Position numbers and translations under genes: made by a program. 64,000 bases of DNA from assembly GCA_030710605.1 (NCBI GenBank), contig CP092870.1, forward strand, positions 52,279,921 to 52,343,920, read 5' to 3'. Below the pieces are notes generated by a model. It had not been told where the DNA came from and ran no database searches. It worked only from the letters and a program-made list of their open reading frames with translations. This document shows, piece by piece, positions 32,301-43,032 of the stretch (its first letter is position 1; each line of letters starts with the position of its first letter). Source of the stretch: Cordylochernes scorpioides (Eukaryota > Arthropoda > Arachnida > Pseudoscorpiones > Chernetidae).

Positions 32301-33286
32301 GTTTATTTGAATTTAAAATTGGAAATTCTAATCTTATTTTAGGCCTATATGTTGATGACATGATAATAATTTACTCAGATATCAATATATTAAATGTGGC
32401 CATAGGCAAAATTGAATCAAAGTTTAAATTAAAAAGAAATGCTGATAATTTTACCATTTTAGGATTTGAGATTACTCAGCATGAAAATAAAATAACTCTA
32501 AAACAAGAGGGCTATATTAACAAATTATTACAAAAATACCATATGCAAGATTGCAAAGGTGTTTCTACACCAATGGATGTTAACACAGATTTTGGAAATT
32601 TCCACAGTTCTAAAAAGATAGATCAGCATAAATACCAAGAACTTATTGGTAGTTTGCTTTATTTGGCATGTAAATCTAGGGCAGATATAGCATTTTCTGT
32701 TACTGTTTTAAGTAAATACAATACAGATCCTAGAGAAATTCACTGGAATGCTGCCAAAAGAGTATTAAGATATTTACAATTCACAAAAAAATTAGGTTTA
32801 GTTTATACTGTGGGTGACACCAAGCTAGAAGGCTTTACAGATGCAAGTTGGAATTCAAAGAATTTTAAATGTTCATTTGGAGGTATAGCCTTTAAATTTG
32901 GAAATAATCTTATTTCTTGGTCATGTAAAAGCTTGCCAAATGTTTGTCTCTCAACTACAGATTCTGAACTTTATGCTTTTACACTGGGTGTAAAGACAAG
33001 TATTTACATACGATATCTGATTGAAGAATTAACTGGCAAAAATTGTAAGCCAACAATATTTTGTGATAATCAATCAGGAATTACTTTGATAAAATCTGGA
33101 CAAACTAGCAATAAATCTAACCACTTGATTAGAACCATCAATTTTTTAAATACCAACTTATGTGTATATAATAGCTTTGATATTATGTATATAAATACTG
33201 ATCAAAATGTTGCTGACATCTTAACAAAACCCTTAAGTAAAGGGAAATTTCATTATTTTTTAAATTGTTGCAATATTATCTCATAA
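29321..33286 (+). CDS. Copia gag-pol polyprotein, 1321 aa
   Basis: A single ORF in Copia order. Gag (MAENIRIPEFNG...) ends in a zinc knuckle, C220-x2-C223-x4-H228-x4-C233. Protease has WILDSGAT with Asp298. Integrase has an HHCC zinc motif (HKRLGH...CISC) and the catalytic triad Asp491 (HLDLIGP), Asp554 (RSDNG) and Glu590 (NGIAERAN), the last two 35 apart. Reverse transcriptase has KARLVALG, IHCDVQTAFLYG and YVDD at 1010-1013. RNase H has FTDASW, TDSELYA, FCDNQSG and ADILTKPL. All catalytic residues I can place are present. The start is the first ATG after the PBS. Gag/pol ratio control is not obvious, as in other one-ORF Copia elements. Confidence 0.95.
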   Translation: MAENIRIPEFNGENFHSWKFRIEAFLEGKGLKRYLYEDPPQLEDKTDWSIKDAQAKGIMTSAMNDSQVSLILNCKTTKDIWNSIHRRYEGDIKKQKIEAKNNLFRMQMKKDENLNQFLLRSEKLLETARILGNSIEEEEFVDAFIKALPTKYNIIVMQLSSISDPGILDIRRIVQLYLERYKFQEKEENPNAYKMFTKENVHFNRNTTFENTRPKRKIQCFICSKYGHKANDCWYNPKNKGENSTRKNNGPQSNTHSWKTRQNVPRATAAKVKEEQTFTTISKEEEIKEDKYQGWILDSGATCHMTSSLEQMKDIQPDERKIVLADGSYTKSNYIGNVKLNGVNHFLILNNVLHVPSLTDNLISVNKLVQENNKVIFDQKGGHIIDQAGYTIITANKVGDLYFIKGNNNKIDITFKVTNIPWEVWHKRLGHINDQYMEIMKKNQLVYKFDYNEQKSMENCISCIKGKYSRKPFKTVTENQSNQPLELLHLDLIGPIKQLSIGSAKYVLTIVDDFSRKIFVKFLHSKSDTLEIFKEFLESTENLLNKRAKCIRSDNGLEFVNQEFENYLKNKGIIHQKTTIYTPPQNGIAERANRSIINGTRTLLVESELPTKFWAEAMHNFVYTKNRTPNKHNLKITPEELFTGKKPTVAHLRTFGCIAEFWIPKEKRAKFDMITHSGIFMGYSSNRKAYRIFNPNTYSIVESRDVKFIENKKGVSLLKSDQNEVQDYCIFKFPEENFDYDSENKPSEESNIQELEEATQQQQNNVVPYLRPSARNKYYCELSSDEEELSDDSRLDPTFDPTEHNLFALDEIPIPNSYEEAINSKNPEYWIEAMQREMNSLQEHQVWDHVYLPKGVKPIKSKWVYSSKVDPSTGQTIFKARLVALGCCQKDGTYFQNICSPVMKSDSFRTLLAYCVLQGWSLIHCDVQTAFLYGKLDEDIYLLPPQGYQPTDENLVCKLNQALYGLKQSSKVWYNTFSDHLVKIGFTRFNSDKCLFEFKIGNSNLILGLYVDDMIIIYSDINILNVAIGKIESKFKLKRNADNFTILGFEITQHENKITLKQEGYINKLLQKYHMQDCKGVSTPMDVNTDFGNFHSSKKIDQHKYQELIGSLLYLACKSRADIAFSVTVLSKYNTDPREIHWNAAKRVLRYLQFTKKLGLVYTVGDTKLEGFTDASWNSKNFKCSFGGIAFKFGNNLISWSCKSLPNVCLSTTDSELYAFTLGVKTSIYIRYLIEELTGKNCKPTIFCDNQSGITLIKSGQTSNKSNHLIRTINFLNTNLCVYNSFDIMYINTDQNVADILTKPLSKGKFHYFLNCCNIIS

Positions 33287-33679
33287 CTTTAACTACTGAA
33301 CTTTAATAAAATTTGAAAATATTAGCCTATAACTAAAGGTTATTGTAACTTGAATAATATAAGGCATATTTTACTATATTCATATGAAGTGTTAACAGAT
33401 TGTTGACTTCATTTAATCATATGTTTCAAATTAAATTGTAATATTATTAGTTTAAATACTTGATTTTATATCTTTTGTCAAATATTGCTTTATTCAAATA
33501 TTTAGGCTTAACAATACCTAAAAGTTGTAAACAAATAAATGGGGATGTCGCCGCCATCTAGATGACGTCATTGTTATGACGCAATGCTCGGCCATTCCAA
33601 CTACTACCTTAGTTACCTGTCTATACTTATAAACTTTAAAACCATGATAAAATATTCAGCTAAATCTTACGGGGGCATT

Positions 33680-33872
33680 TGTTGAATTTAAGATATATCA
33701 CAGAATATTTTATCAATAGATTTTTATAAATATAGTTATCATCATCAATGGTTGTTATTCTTCTTCTTATTTTAGTTTTACATATGTATGTTTGTATCTA
33801 AATGATAAATAAAGTTTTATTAAATTAAAACGTATTTGTTATGCATTGATTGAATATAATAAAAAACCAATA
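33680..33872 (+). repeat. Copia 3' LTR
   Basis: Identical copy of the 5' LTR, preceded by ttacgggggcatt as polypurine tract and followed by TAGTT. The roughly 390 bp between the stop codon and this LTR are non-coding and contain two ATF-like sites (tgacgtca near 33564, tgacgc near 33578). Confidence 0.9.
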
Positions 33873-34845
33873 TAGTTGCCAAAAAATCATTAGTGAACAT
33901 TTAAACATAAAAAAACCTTTTGGTTATTTTGTCCCGCGAAATTTAATTGATCAACAAAGAGAAACAAGATTATCAATTTGCAAAGATTTAATTGAAACTG
34001 CAAATAATGATTCTGATTTTTTTTAAACAATAATAACTGGTGATGAAACATGGTGCCTTCTTTTTGATCCACAAACCAAAAAACAATCACTCGAATGGCA
34101 CACACCAAGTTCTCCTAGGAAGAAGAAAGTTCGTCTTTACAAATCCAAAGGAAAAGTAATGCTTGTGGTGTTTTTTCGATTATCAAGGACTTGTCTATTA
34201 TGAATTTATTAAAGAGGGGTTTACTATTAATAAACAGGCATACAAAGAAATATTTGTGCGCCTTCGTGATGCGATAGGAAGAAAAATAAACCAACTTTTT
34301 AAATCAAAACAGTGGAAATTGCTACATGATAATGCCCCTGCTCATAGAGCCATTATTGTTCGAGACTATTTAGCCAAACACTCTGTATCTGTCTTGCCGC
34401 ATTCTCCTTACTCTCCTGATATCGCCCCATGTGATATCTTCTTCTTTCCAAAACTTAAAATGACATTAAAAGGGAAGTGCTTTTCATCGTCATCAGAAGT
34501 AATTGAAAATGCGACGGTGGAGCTAAATAAGCTTAGAAAAATTGACTTTGAACTAGCAATTCAACAGTTTCTTTCACGCTGGATAATATGTGTAGATAAC
34601 CAAGGCTCCTATTTTGAAATATTTTATGTTTAAATTACTATATACTATGAATAAATAATTAATTTTAAAAAAGTTCGGGAACATTTTGATCCTACCTTTT
34701 ATATTCTGGTTAAATTATAGAGTTTGGTAATATTAAATCGATGTAATAATATGCAGATAAATATACCGAGTAGAAAAATATTATTAATGAAATATAATTT
34801 ATAAATATATTATTTAAAAAAAATAGTTTATTACGAAATAATATA

Positions 34846-35664
34846 TGTGATATCTTGGGACCTCTGGGACCAGTGTTACCTGATGCTAGACGAACCTCGA
34901 TGTCAACTCTACCGTGCAGTCGTGGTGGAAGGCGACACAGCTGGGCCAAAGGTGAAATAAACAAACAGAGATTCCACTAAGAAGCGTCTGACGTCAAGAA
35001 GGAATGGGATGAGGAGAGAGGGAGATCTTTAGAGCAAGTGTTACCTTGTTGAGAGCCAAGCGTATACTAACTATTCTTGCTTCTCGATTTAACACCACGA
35101 CCTTGCTTCTTTCTAATTGGCTGACCTATTTAGGTGATTCTTTCCTAATTGATAGGAATATGTCACATGGCCGTTGGCTATTGGTTGACCTACTTAGGTA
35201 TGGTCTTCTCTAATTGGCCTTGCGGCTTTCTTTGATGGAAGATACGTCCGGTCTTGTTCCGGAAATATTGGGCGTCTCTCTACTTTTATAGCTTTTGCGG
35301 TCACCAGATACCACCGGTCCTGTCAGGAAATATTGGCTTAAACTTAGCTCGCAGGGTTTCCGGGGTCAGAAGGTTAACTGTGACTTTATTAATAGTCGGG
35401 CTCTCTTCTAGGCCTACTTCTTAGGTTTGACTTCTACTCTCACCTAAGCCTGATTAGTTTTAACCTTAATCTTCTCCTGTTAGTCTCCATTCCTTCTATC
35501 TGTACAGTTGTTATACTTTATTAGATTCTTACGCGGTACAGATTGATGTTAGTTGAGGCTTTCTATGTGCAGTACATAAGAAGTTATATACAGTCATGGG
35601 GTGGAACATGTGGTAGTAGATATCTAGACTATTTACAACAATTCCATGGTCTTAAATCATCACA
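34846..35664 (-). repeat. LTR of gypsy-type element (3' LTR in element sense)
   Basis: On the plus strand it starts TGTGATATCTTGGGACC and ends AAATCATCACA. It carries a CRE-like TGACGTCA at about 34989-34996. One difference from the other copy is gat/ggt near 35150; another is cct/ctt near 35410. Confidence 0.9.
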
Positions 35665-37717
35665 GATGGCCCCGGATGTGAGAGGGTTCATATGGAGGGA
35701 TTTAAGAGAGCGGAATAGGAAGACTGTTATTAAGGAAGTAATTTTTTAAAAATTAATTAAAATGAGTTGGTATATAACATGGGGTTGATTTCTGTATATC
35801 CATAAGAGATAATAAAGCATAAACAACTAATATTAAACATACAAGTAAAAATAAAAATATGAATAAAATATTTAATAGAGAACATATAATGATTATTGGT
35901 AAAAATCTAAATGATTGGATGGGAAAATCATGATCTCTTCGTGATGGGCGTTAGAAAGGGTTGAGGGGTTAGTTATTACTTGGTTGAGGCAATGTCACTT
36001 TGACTCAAGTCCCAAACCATTTAATGTGCACGGCGCGGAAGACCTAGGCCATGTTTCACATGTAAATTTAAGGACCGAATAAAGTTACAGTACCACAATC
36101 GAAAAGTAAGATAAGGGGGATTGTTATGGGTTTTAGTAATTAGTCGTTAAGACGTACGCATGCAGGATAAATGAGGGCGAAGATCAGTGACCAGAAATCA
36201 AAGTTTTAATTAGAGTCGTCAGGGGCTTAGCGAGAAAAAGAGTAATATAAAAAAAAAAGATGTGCCAGCGTGTGGCATAAGAGTGCCCTGGAATATGTAA
36301 AAAAAATACAATTTGCACGTATCCAAGCCAGAAGTAGGGATAGGTAAATCCGGGGGACGGTGTGTCAAGATTGTTAATTACGAAATCAAAGTAGGTCAAG
36401 TCTAGCCTGCGAAGGAGTTAAAAGTTCCTGCGGAAAAGGGTTAGTATTTATTAAGAAGTAACCTTTAAAGTGGTTGTTTAAGAGGTTATTGAAGATTGCC
36501 CTGTTTTTAGGTCATGATTTTTAGTTTGATTATAAAATAATATATAATTGAGATATAAAATTGCGAGATTAAGGCTTTGCATATAGCGTTAAAGGATTTG
36601 AAAAATCGAAAATAGAATTGCGAAGTTAAATGCAAAGTAATCTTTAAAAAAAGTAAAAATAGTGATGATATGATACAAAGATTAACACACTACAGCAGTA
36701 TATAAGGGGTAATATAAAGTGAAAATATTAAATGAAAATTAATAATGAGCAATAATATACTCGATAGCATTGACATGGTAGCGGAAGATGAAACAATGTA
36801 AATAACATCTAATTTATAAAGTGAGAAAAAATATAAAATGACAAAAGGCAAATTAGTGATATAAACATGAAATATAAACTTGAGATTATTAGATATGAAA
36901 GATAAAATATAAAGTTGATTATAGAATAGAGTCATAAAGCAAAAGTAAATAAGTTTTGGTAAAGAAAAATAAAATAAAATGACAATAATCTAAACTGATT
37001 GGTTGACGTTAAAAAAAACTTATAAGAGCTAGATATTGATTAGATAAAGAATATTAAAATGAAAAATTTTAAAAAATGTTCATCGAGAAAGAAGAGTAAG
37101 TAAGATTATACATAGAAATTATATATCGTGAAAGAATGGAAAGTTGTAGGCCAAATGTAATGTTCCTGTTTTTTAGGATGGGTGGAGAGAGCTTTAAATT
37201 GTCCTCGATCGCGATATCTTTGGTCTTGTTGGCCTAAGTTGTTCTAACTTATCGAATTTGTTTTAAGTTTGGTGCGACTCGTGGATCACATTGTTTCCAA
37301 CTGTGAAACTTACTGAGTCCTAATGTTGTCGATTTTTTGTTCCCTGCGCCACGTTTAGGTGAAAACGTGATTCTTCCTAAAGCGGCATTTATTCTGTGTG
37401 TGCAGGAGAAAAACGGCGATCTATTCTAACCGATAAAGGGTTGTTTTTGTTGTTTTTTTTTTAAACATGTGTGGATGTGTGTGATTTTTAGGTAAAGTGT
37501 TGTCTTTGGCACGCACTAATATTTAATTTAATAGGTAGCGAAAAATCCATTAGCGTGACATCGGGGTGGCGACGGGTCGTAACAAGATGTCGGCTGTTTG
37601 TTTGCTCGTGTGCAGCGGAAGAGAGGGGAGCGAAGCTATTTTTAATGTGATTCCGGCGGTGGCGGGCATATTTATTTGGGTCAGAGGCCCTTTGTGGGGC
37701 TGCTTGCTTCTTCCAAC

Positions 37718-38044
37718 TTATTGGAAGATCTCTGCATTAAGGTGCAGAAAAGGCGCTGAGCAAGTCGGGGGTATAAGACGGGATTTCTGCGCGTCAAATA
37801 TTGTGGGACATAAATGGCCGAATTCTATCAAGTGGACATCAGGTGTTACGCGAGGTGTTGGAATTAGAGGCTGGGGCGCGAGGAATAAGATATCTTCTGT
37901 ATAGTATTTAAGTTTGTTCACATGAACTGTATCATCTTCTTTATTTAGGGGTCGATTGAGTCTGTTAATTCGGACTACGCTCGGAGATTTTATTTCTATA
38001 ATTGTAAACGCAAAAGCGTTTTGATTTGTCACGTTTGGTGACAA
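37718..38044 (-). pseudogene. Gypsy pol C-terminal remnant (integrase tail)
   Basis: The open minus-strand stretch contains VVRINRLNRPLNKEDDTVHV followed by NKLKYY. This matches the end of gypsy integrase, where a 'VHVNRLKPY' motif is typical. No upstream catalytic core is readable. Confidence 0.6.
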
Positions 38045-39239
38045 GCGTTATGGGATTGACATCGGGAGATACAGAGGTTGAATTATTCCGTGTGTTCAAG
38101 CATTTGTTAGATTTGTGTTTGTATTTCGAAAATTCGGATATTGTATCTGTTGATATTAAATCGAATGGTTTTTGGCGGACTTAGTAAAAATGTTATTCAT
38201 TGATATCGGGTTAGAATTGAATGAAATTGCGACTATCTACGTGGACAATGTGTGATTAAAGGTGTCACAGGCGTGATGAAGGCGTCTTTGGCCTGGGAAG
38301 TGAAAGAGTTTTGTGGCGTAGCTCTGTGACACGAAGCGAAAAAATTGTAAATGAAAAGGTGTCACGTGAAGTCTTTGTTTTGTACAAAATCTAACCTGTT
38401 ACACTAAGAATAACAAATTTACTAAAGTCATGGTTGCTGGTTGTACGAACATATCGAGAATTTTTATATTGTTAGTGGATATGACACGTTTAATGTGAGA
38501 AAAAAAAAGATTGTGTGTGTGTTTAGTAGGGCGACGTAATGAGGCTTGTGTGGCTCGAGATTGGAGTTGGATGTTAAGTCGCGCACTAAAAATTTGTTGC
38601 CAATTGGAGAAAGTGATGAGGGAGGGAGTTGTTTATTTTGTTGAGAGAGATTTGTCGCTGATTAACTATGCATGTAAAAGGAAGGAGTGTAGTTATGTGG
38701 GAATTTAACGATTGGAATAGTTTTGGAAGGCTGTGACTTAGGTTATTTCTGTCTAAAGATATGCAAGAGGAGGACATAGAGGCGTTGAAAATAGGATCAG
38801 GAACATTATAATGAGGTTAAATAAGAGTGTTGGAGTTTACCACGTGTGAGCAACCCGTTATAGGAGGGGAAAATTTAGTAAATGGGACAGTTTTATTAAC
38901 CTGTCCATGGGACACGTGTTGCTTGCACGAGGTGAATTGGTACAAGGTAGTTGGTAGAGGTACATTATCTTGATACAGGAGTAGCTGAGAACAGTTTATA
39001 ATTAGTAGAAATATTTTTATGGAGTTAAGGGATAATATGCCAAAAGGCATGGGCGTATTTATTATATGGAATTTTAGGTTCTGCATTATATTACCTATTC
39101 TTAAGTTTAAAAAGATATAACCTATGGTGAAAATATTGTTAGCTATGGCGTTAATAGTTAAGTTAAATGGATGGACAGGTATTTTTCTTTTACAAACTGA
39201 TTTCTATTATTTTAAAAGTATTCTGCATAATTATAGCGA

Positions 39240-39845
39240 TAGATGCTTCTGTATCAAGTAGTAGAGTAGGTTTACATTATTGGACAGTTCAGCTCGAACG
39301 AGCAATTGTTCAACAAAGGTTATAGAAGGAGGAACCTACTGTTGTGCGTCTTGTATGTCGGGACAGTCCTGGTCTTGTGCCGTGGTTGGAGGATCTTTGG
39401 GACAGTCAGAGTTCATTGCTTGCGCTGGGCTCGTGGTTTAGAGATGGTCGGGGGAGCAGGTAACATACGCTCGCGTGTTGGTAACTCGGAGGGGTGCTTG
39501 CAGGAGATTTGGTGGCTTTCTCAGTCTTGTAGAGTATTGTAGTTGGGCCCGATCTGCTTGGGCGTCGTAGTTGGTGAAGAAGCTCTGCGCCTCGTACGAA
39601 CCATCGTAGCGATTCCACCTCTCGCGATGTCCGGTCACGGCAGAAAGCTGATGTAGCGTCGTCGTCAACCTCCCCAGGACATCTGACACCGGCGGTGGGG
39701 GCGTTGCGTCCTCGTGGCTGGGGGGAACTTCCTGCGTCCTACCGAGGGTGGTTTCTTTCTTCGGAAAAGTGGTGCTTTCTCCACTTTCGTAGTCGGTATC
39801 GGTCTTCATGGGCTCCTTTGAATCCTCCTCTCTTCCCTGTTCCAT
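39240..39845 (-). pseudogene. Gypsy gag and protease remnant
   Basis: The minus-strand ORF 39845-39438 has an acidic Pro/Thr-rich start, then WNRYDGSYEAQSFFTNYDAQ and LRKPPNLL, a gypsy capsid N-terminus. After a gap with stops, bases 39264-39241 encode LLDTEASI, which is the retropepsin LLDTGAS box with Gly changed to Glu (GGA to GAA in element sense). Confidence 0.6.
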
Positions 39846-39926
39846 CTCTCTGTACAGACAGTGGTCTACTTGCTTACTTGTACCTTGGCGTCCACTATCC
39901 TGTCGACTCTTCGGGACGGGGGAGTC

Positions 39927-40745
39927 TGTGATATCTTGGGACCTCTGGGACCAGTGTTACCTGATGCTAGACGAACCTCGATGTCAACTCTACCGTGCAG
40001 TCGTGGTGGAAGGCGACACAGCTGGGCCAAAGGTGAAATAAACAAACAGAGATTCCACTAAGAAGCGTCTGACGTCAAGAAGGAATGGGATGAGGAGAGA
40101 GGGAGATCTTTAGAGCAAGTGTTACCTTGTTGAGAGCCAAGCGTATACTAACTATTCTTGCTTCTCGATTTAACACCACGACCTTGCTTCTTTCTAATTG
40201 GCTGACCTATTTAGGTGATTCTTTCCTAATTGGTAGGAATATGTCACATGGCCGTTGGCTATTGGTTGACCTACTTAGGTATGGTCTTCTCTAATTGGCC
40301 TTGCGGCTTTCTTTGATGGAAGATACGTCCGGTCTTGTTCCGGAAATATTGGGCGTCTCTCTACTTTTATAGCTTTTGCGGTCACCAGATACCACCGGTC
40401 CTGTCAGGAAATATTGGCTTAAACTTAGCTCGCAGGGTTTCCGGGGTCAGAAGGTTAACTGTGACTTTATTAATAGTCGGGCTCTCTTCTAGGCTTACTT
40501 CTTAGGTTTGACTTCTACTCTCACCTAAGCCTGATTAGTTTTAACCTTAATCTTCTCCTGTTAGTCTCCATTCCTTCTATCTGTACAGTTGTTATACTTT
40601 ATTAGATTCTTACGCGGTACAGATTGATGTTAGTTGAGGCTTTCTATGTGCAGTACATAAGAAGTTATATACAGTCATGGGGTGGAACATGTGGTAGTAG
40701 ATATCTAGACTATTTACAACAATTCCATGGTCTTAAATCATCACA
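39927..40745 (-). repeat. LTR of gypsy-type element (5' LTR in element sense)
   Basis: 819-bp partner of 34846-35664. On the element strand the interior begins gactcccccgtcccgaagag, whose ends can pair (gactc/gagtc). I cannot match it to a particular tRNA primer. Confidence 0.9.
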
Positions 40746-41294
40746 TATATATGTATAATATTCAGGGGAAAAATGGCAATATTCGTATATCGCGCGAACG
40801 CTAGGTTAGGATTATAATAATCAAAGTGGGTAGCTGACAACTTTACAAATGATATATCTTTAAGGTATTCCATATAGATAACCAAATATAGAAAGGTTGA
40901 ATCATTTCTCAAATTTAAAAAAAATTAATGTCATATATATATATATATATATATATATAATTGAATGTCTGTCTGTCTGTCTGTTTGTCTGTACTCTATA
41001 GATTCAAAAACCATACATCCAATCGCCGTGAAATTTTGGGATATTATTAGGTATATCACCTGGAAGGTTTTTGAAAAATAATTTCATGAATATCTTGAAT
41101 ATCCTTAGAGTTATTTGCAGATTTGTAGATTTAACTCGCAAGCAGCGCCCCCATTGTGACGATGATAACAAGTTTTCTTATCACTAAGTTTGTTATCTTA
41201 AATATTATTTATCAAAAGTAAGATTATCTCAGGATGACACGGCAATGTGACACGGGAAAAAATGTTCACTAGTTTACGATTAATAACGAAACTA

Positions 41295-42596
41295 CAAGGT
41301 GCGTTCATTAATTTCCAGGACTGGTTAAAAAATAAAATAAATAAAAAAGCTAAAGAAAAAATTTTATACAGAGTTAAATATTGGACATTCGACCACACCT
41401 GACTGAAAGCACGAGTCTCGTGGCGCACGCGCCGATCTAAAAATAGAACAAAACAACTTCCTTGTAAGGTTCGCATTTCTAATTTTAAAATGGCCATTTT
41501 CGAAGAGCAGAAAATCTGCATTAAGTTTTGTTTTAAATTGAAAAATAGTGCTACTGAGACGTATGAATTGATTAAAGAAGCTTTTGGCGATGCAGCTTTA
41601 TCCCGTTCAAGAACTTTTGAATGGTTTTCACGCTTCCAAAAAGGTCGGGAAAAGGTAAACGATGATCAGCATACTGGGCGTCCAAGATCATTACGTTGCG
41701 AGGAAAACAAGCTCCAAATAAAGGAATTAATTAAATCTAACAGAAGAATTTCTATTAAAGACTCATCTTTAGAGACTGGACTATCTGTAGGACTGTGTCA
41801 TCAAATAGTAACAAAAGATTTGTACATGATCCGGACGTCTTCAAAATTTGTTGCCCGGATTCTAACAGAGGAACAAAAGGAGGTTAGAATGGATGTCTGC
41901 AAAAACATGGTTGAAATGACTCGGACCGATCCAGAATGGATGCAAAAAATCATTACCGGGGATGAGACATGGGTGTATTAGTATGACCCGGAAACCAAAC
42001 GTCAATCCAGTCAATGGATTGAAGGAGGGGAACCGAAACCCAAAAAGGCAAGATTTACAAAATCCAAAGTCAAGACATTGCTTGTTACATTTTTTGATAT
42101 TAATGGTTTGGTTCACCATGAATTTATTCCTTTCGGACGTACAATTAATCAAGAGGTTTATTTAGGGAGGCAGTGCGCCTTAAAAGACCTGAAAGATGGC
42201 AAAACAATGACTGGATACTTCACGTCGATAATGCGCGGCCGCACACAGCCCATGTTGTTTTGCAGTTCTTGGCCAAGCATTCAACCATACAGATCCCTCA
42301 TCCACCCTATTCCCCCGACTTAGCCCCCAATGACTTTTTCCTCTATCCTAAATTGAAAATAAAGTTAAAAGGAAGTAAATTTAACAACGTTGATATGATA
42401 CAAGCTGAATCGAAGGCACCCTTGAGGAACCTCTCAAAAAGTGATTTTATCTCCTGCTTCGACAATTGGAAAAAAAGATGGAACAGGTGTATTGAGGCAG
42501 GAGGGGCATATATTGAAAAATATTAAATTAGTTTTTTTGTTTGTTTTATTTCTTCAAAGATACAGAGCAGTCCTGGAAATTAATGAACGCACCTTG
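41295..42596 (+). mobile_element. Mariner transposon, full length 1302 bp
   Basis: Perfect 29-bp inverted repeats (CAAGGTGCGTTCATTAATTT...) lie at 41295-41323 and 42568-42596, with TA on both sides. Perfect TIRs suggest a fairly recent insertion, although the transposase is broken. Confidence 0.95.
41490..42526 (+). pseudogene. Mariner transposase (DD34D), one stop and one frameshift
   Basis: The N-terminal helix-turn-helix half is open from MAIFEEQKICIKF to ITGDETWVY (first catalytic Asp). A TAG at 41979-41981 then interrupts it; the same frame continues YDPETKRQSSQW and NGLVHHEFIPFG. A frameshift near 42170-42200 moves the rest to another frame, open to the end: LHVDNARPHTA and SPDLAPND, with 34 residues between the Asp residues as in mariner. 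All three catalytic Asp are present, but the frame is broken twice. Confidence 0.95.
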
Positions 42597-42765
42597 TATA
42601 TCGTTTAAAAACCAATGTTTCAAATCACATTTGATAAGTAAATGTAAAACTATTTTTAGTTTAATCTATATTAATAGAATGCAAATTTCATAAGTGTTGT
42701 TCACTAAAAACTTTCGTTACAATGCATCAATTTCGACCAAATTTTCAACATTTATGTAAAACGAG

Positions 42766-43032
42766 ATGGAGCAGGTTTTGCTTAACATAAAAATATTTTT
42801 CCTAACTTTAACATGCGTAACTTCGCTGTTGTCGATTAAATACAAAAAAAAATCAACAGAGTTAATTTTATTTATATATAAATACAAAAAAAATTCAGCA
42901 ATTCATTCAACTCAATCTAAAAAAATATTCAAGACAAGCAATTTTAAGATAACACCATATGTAAAACAGTCGGCCAAGAAAACAACAACGATATTACATC
43001 TTTCTCACATATTCACACACAATCTTGATTAA
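42766..43032 (+). other. ORF in AT-rich Helitron tail, probably not coding
   Basis: An 88-codon open frame rich in Lys, Ile and Thr. It lies between the mariner and the Helitron 3' end. The composition follows the DNA and no motif is seen. Confidence 0.2.

Larger units (their letters stand above)
29037..33872 (+). mobile_element. Copia (Ty1) retrotransposon, apparently intact
   Basis: LTRs at 29037-29229 and 33680-33872, both 193 bp and, by eye, identical. The 5-bp target duplication TAGTT lies at 29032-29036 and 33873-33877. A primer-binding site, one full-length polyprotein ORF and a G-rich tract (gggggca) before the 3' LTR complete it. Identical LTRs plus an open ORF suggest very recent insertion and possible activity. 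Confidence 0.95.
28800..34633 (+). pseudogene. Mariner transposase (DD34D), in two pieces and frameshifted
   Basis: The N-terminal piece before 29032 retains the INEAYEDE and ISEILGISYGS helix-turn-helix motifs in broken frames. Downstream of the Copia element (from 33878) the frame gives a pre-catalytic segment, a stop near 34024, IITGDETW (first catalytic Asp, about 34035), a frameshift near 34165, then HDNAPAHRA and SPDIAPCD. The last two Asp residues are 34 residues apart, as in mariner. The frame 34163-34633 is open to the C-terminus. Non-functional through decay as well as the insertion. Confidence 0.85.
28540..34701 (+). mobile_element. Mariner transposon, split by the Copia insertion
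   Basis: Inverted ends TACACGGTAGGATCAAAAAG (28540) and, complement at the right end (34701), TATAAAAGGTAGGATCAAAA, both continue into gttcccgaac. They are bordered by TA (28538-28539, 34702-34703). Removing the Copia element and one TAGTT copy leaves a roughly 1.3-kb mariner, the normal size. The nesting shows mariner came first. Confidence 0.9.
34846..40745 (-). mobile_element. Ty3/gypsy-type LTR element with young LTRs and decayed interior
   Basis: Two 819-bp LTRs (34846-35664 and 39927-40745) differ at about two positions by eye. TATA lies outside both ends (34842-34845, 40746-40749). Coding remnants in the 4.26-kb interior are all on the minus strand: gag at 39845-39440, a protease motif near 39260, and the integrase C-terminus near 38040-37750. 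About 2 kb after pol shows no recognisable coding. RT and most of integrase are missing or unrecognisable. The interior plus strand shows a marked excess of G over C. Confidence 0.85.

Noticed and set aside
37566..37904. 112-codon plus-strand ORF
   Set aside because: Lies opposite the gypsy pol C-terminal remnant on the minus strand and has no motif.
40933..40961. (AT)n run as an independent microsatellite
   Set aside because: It is better explained as the usual 5' part of the Helitron-like element.
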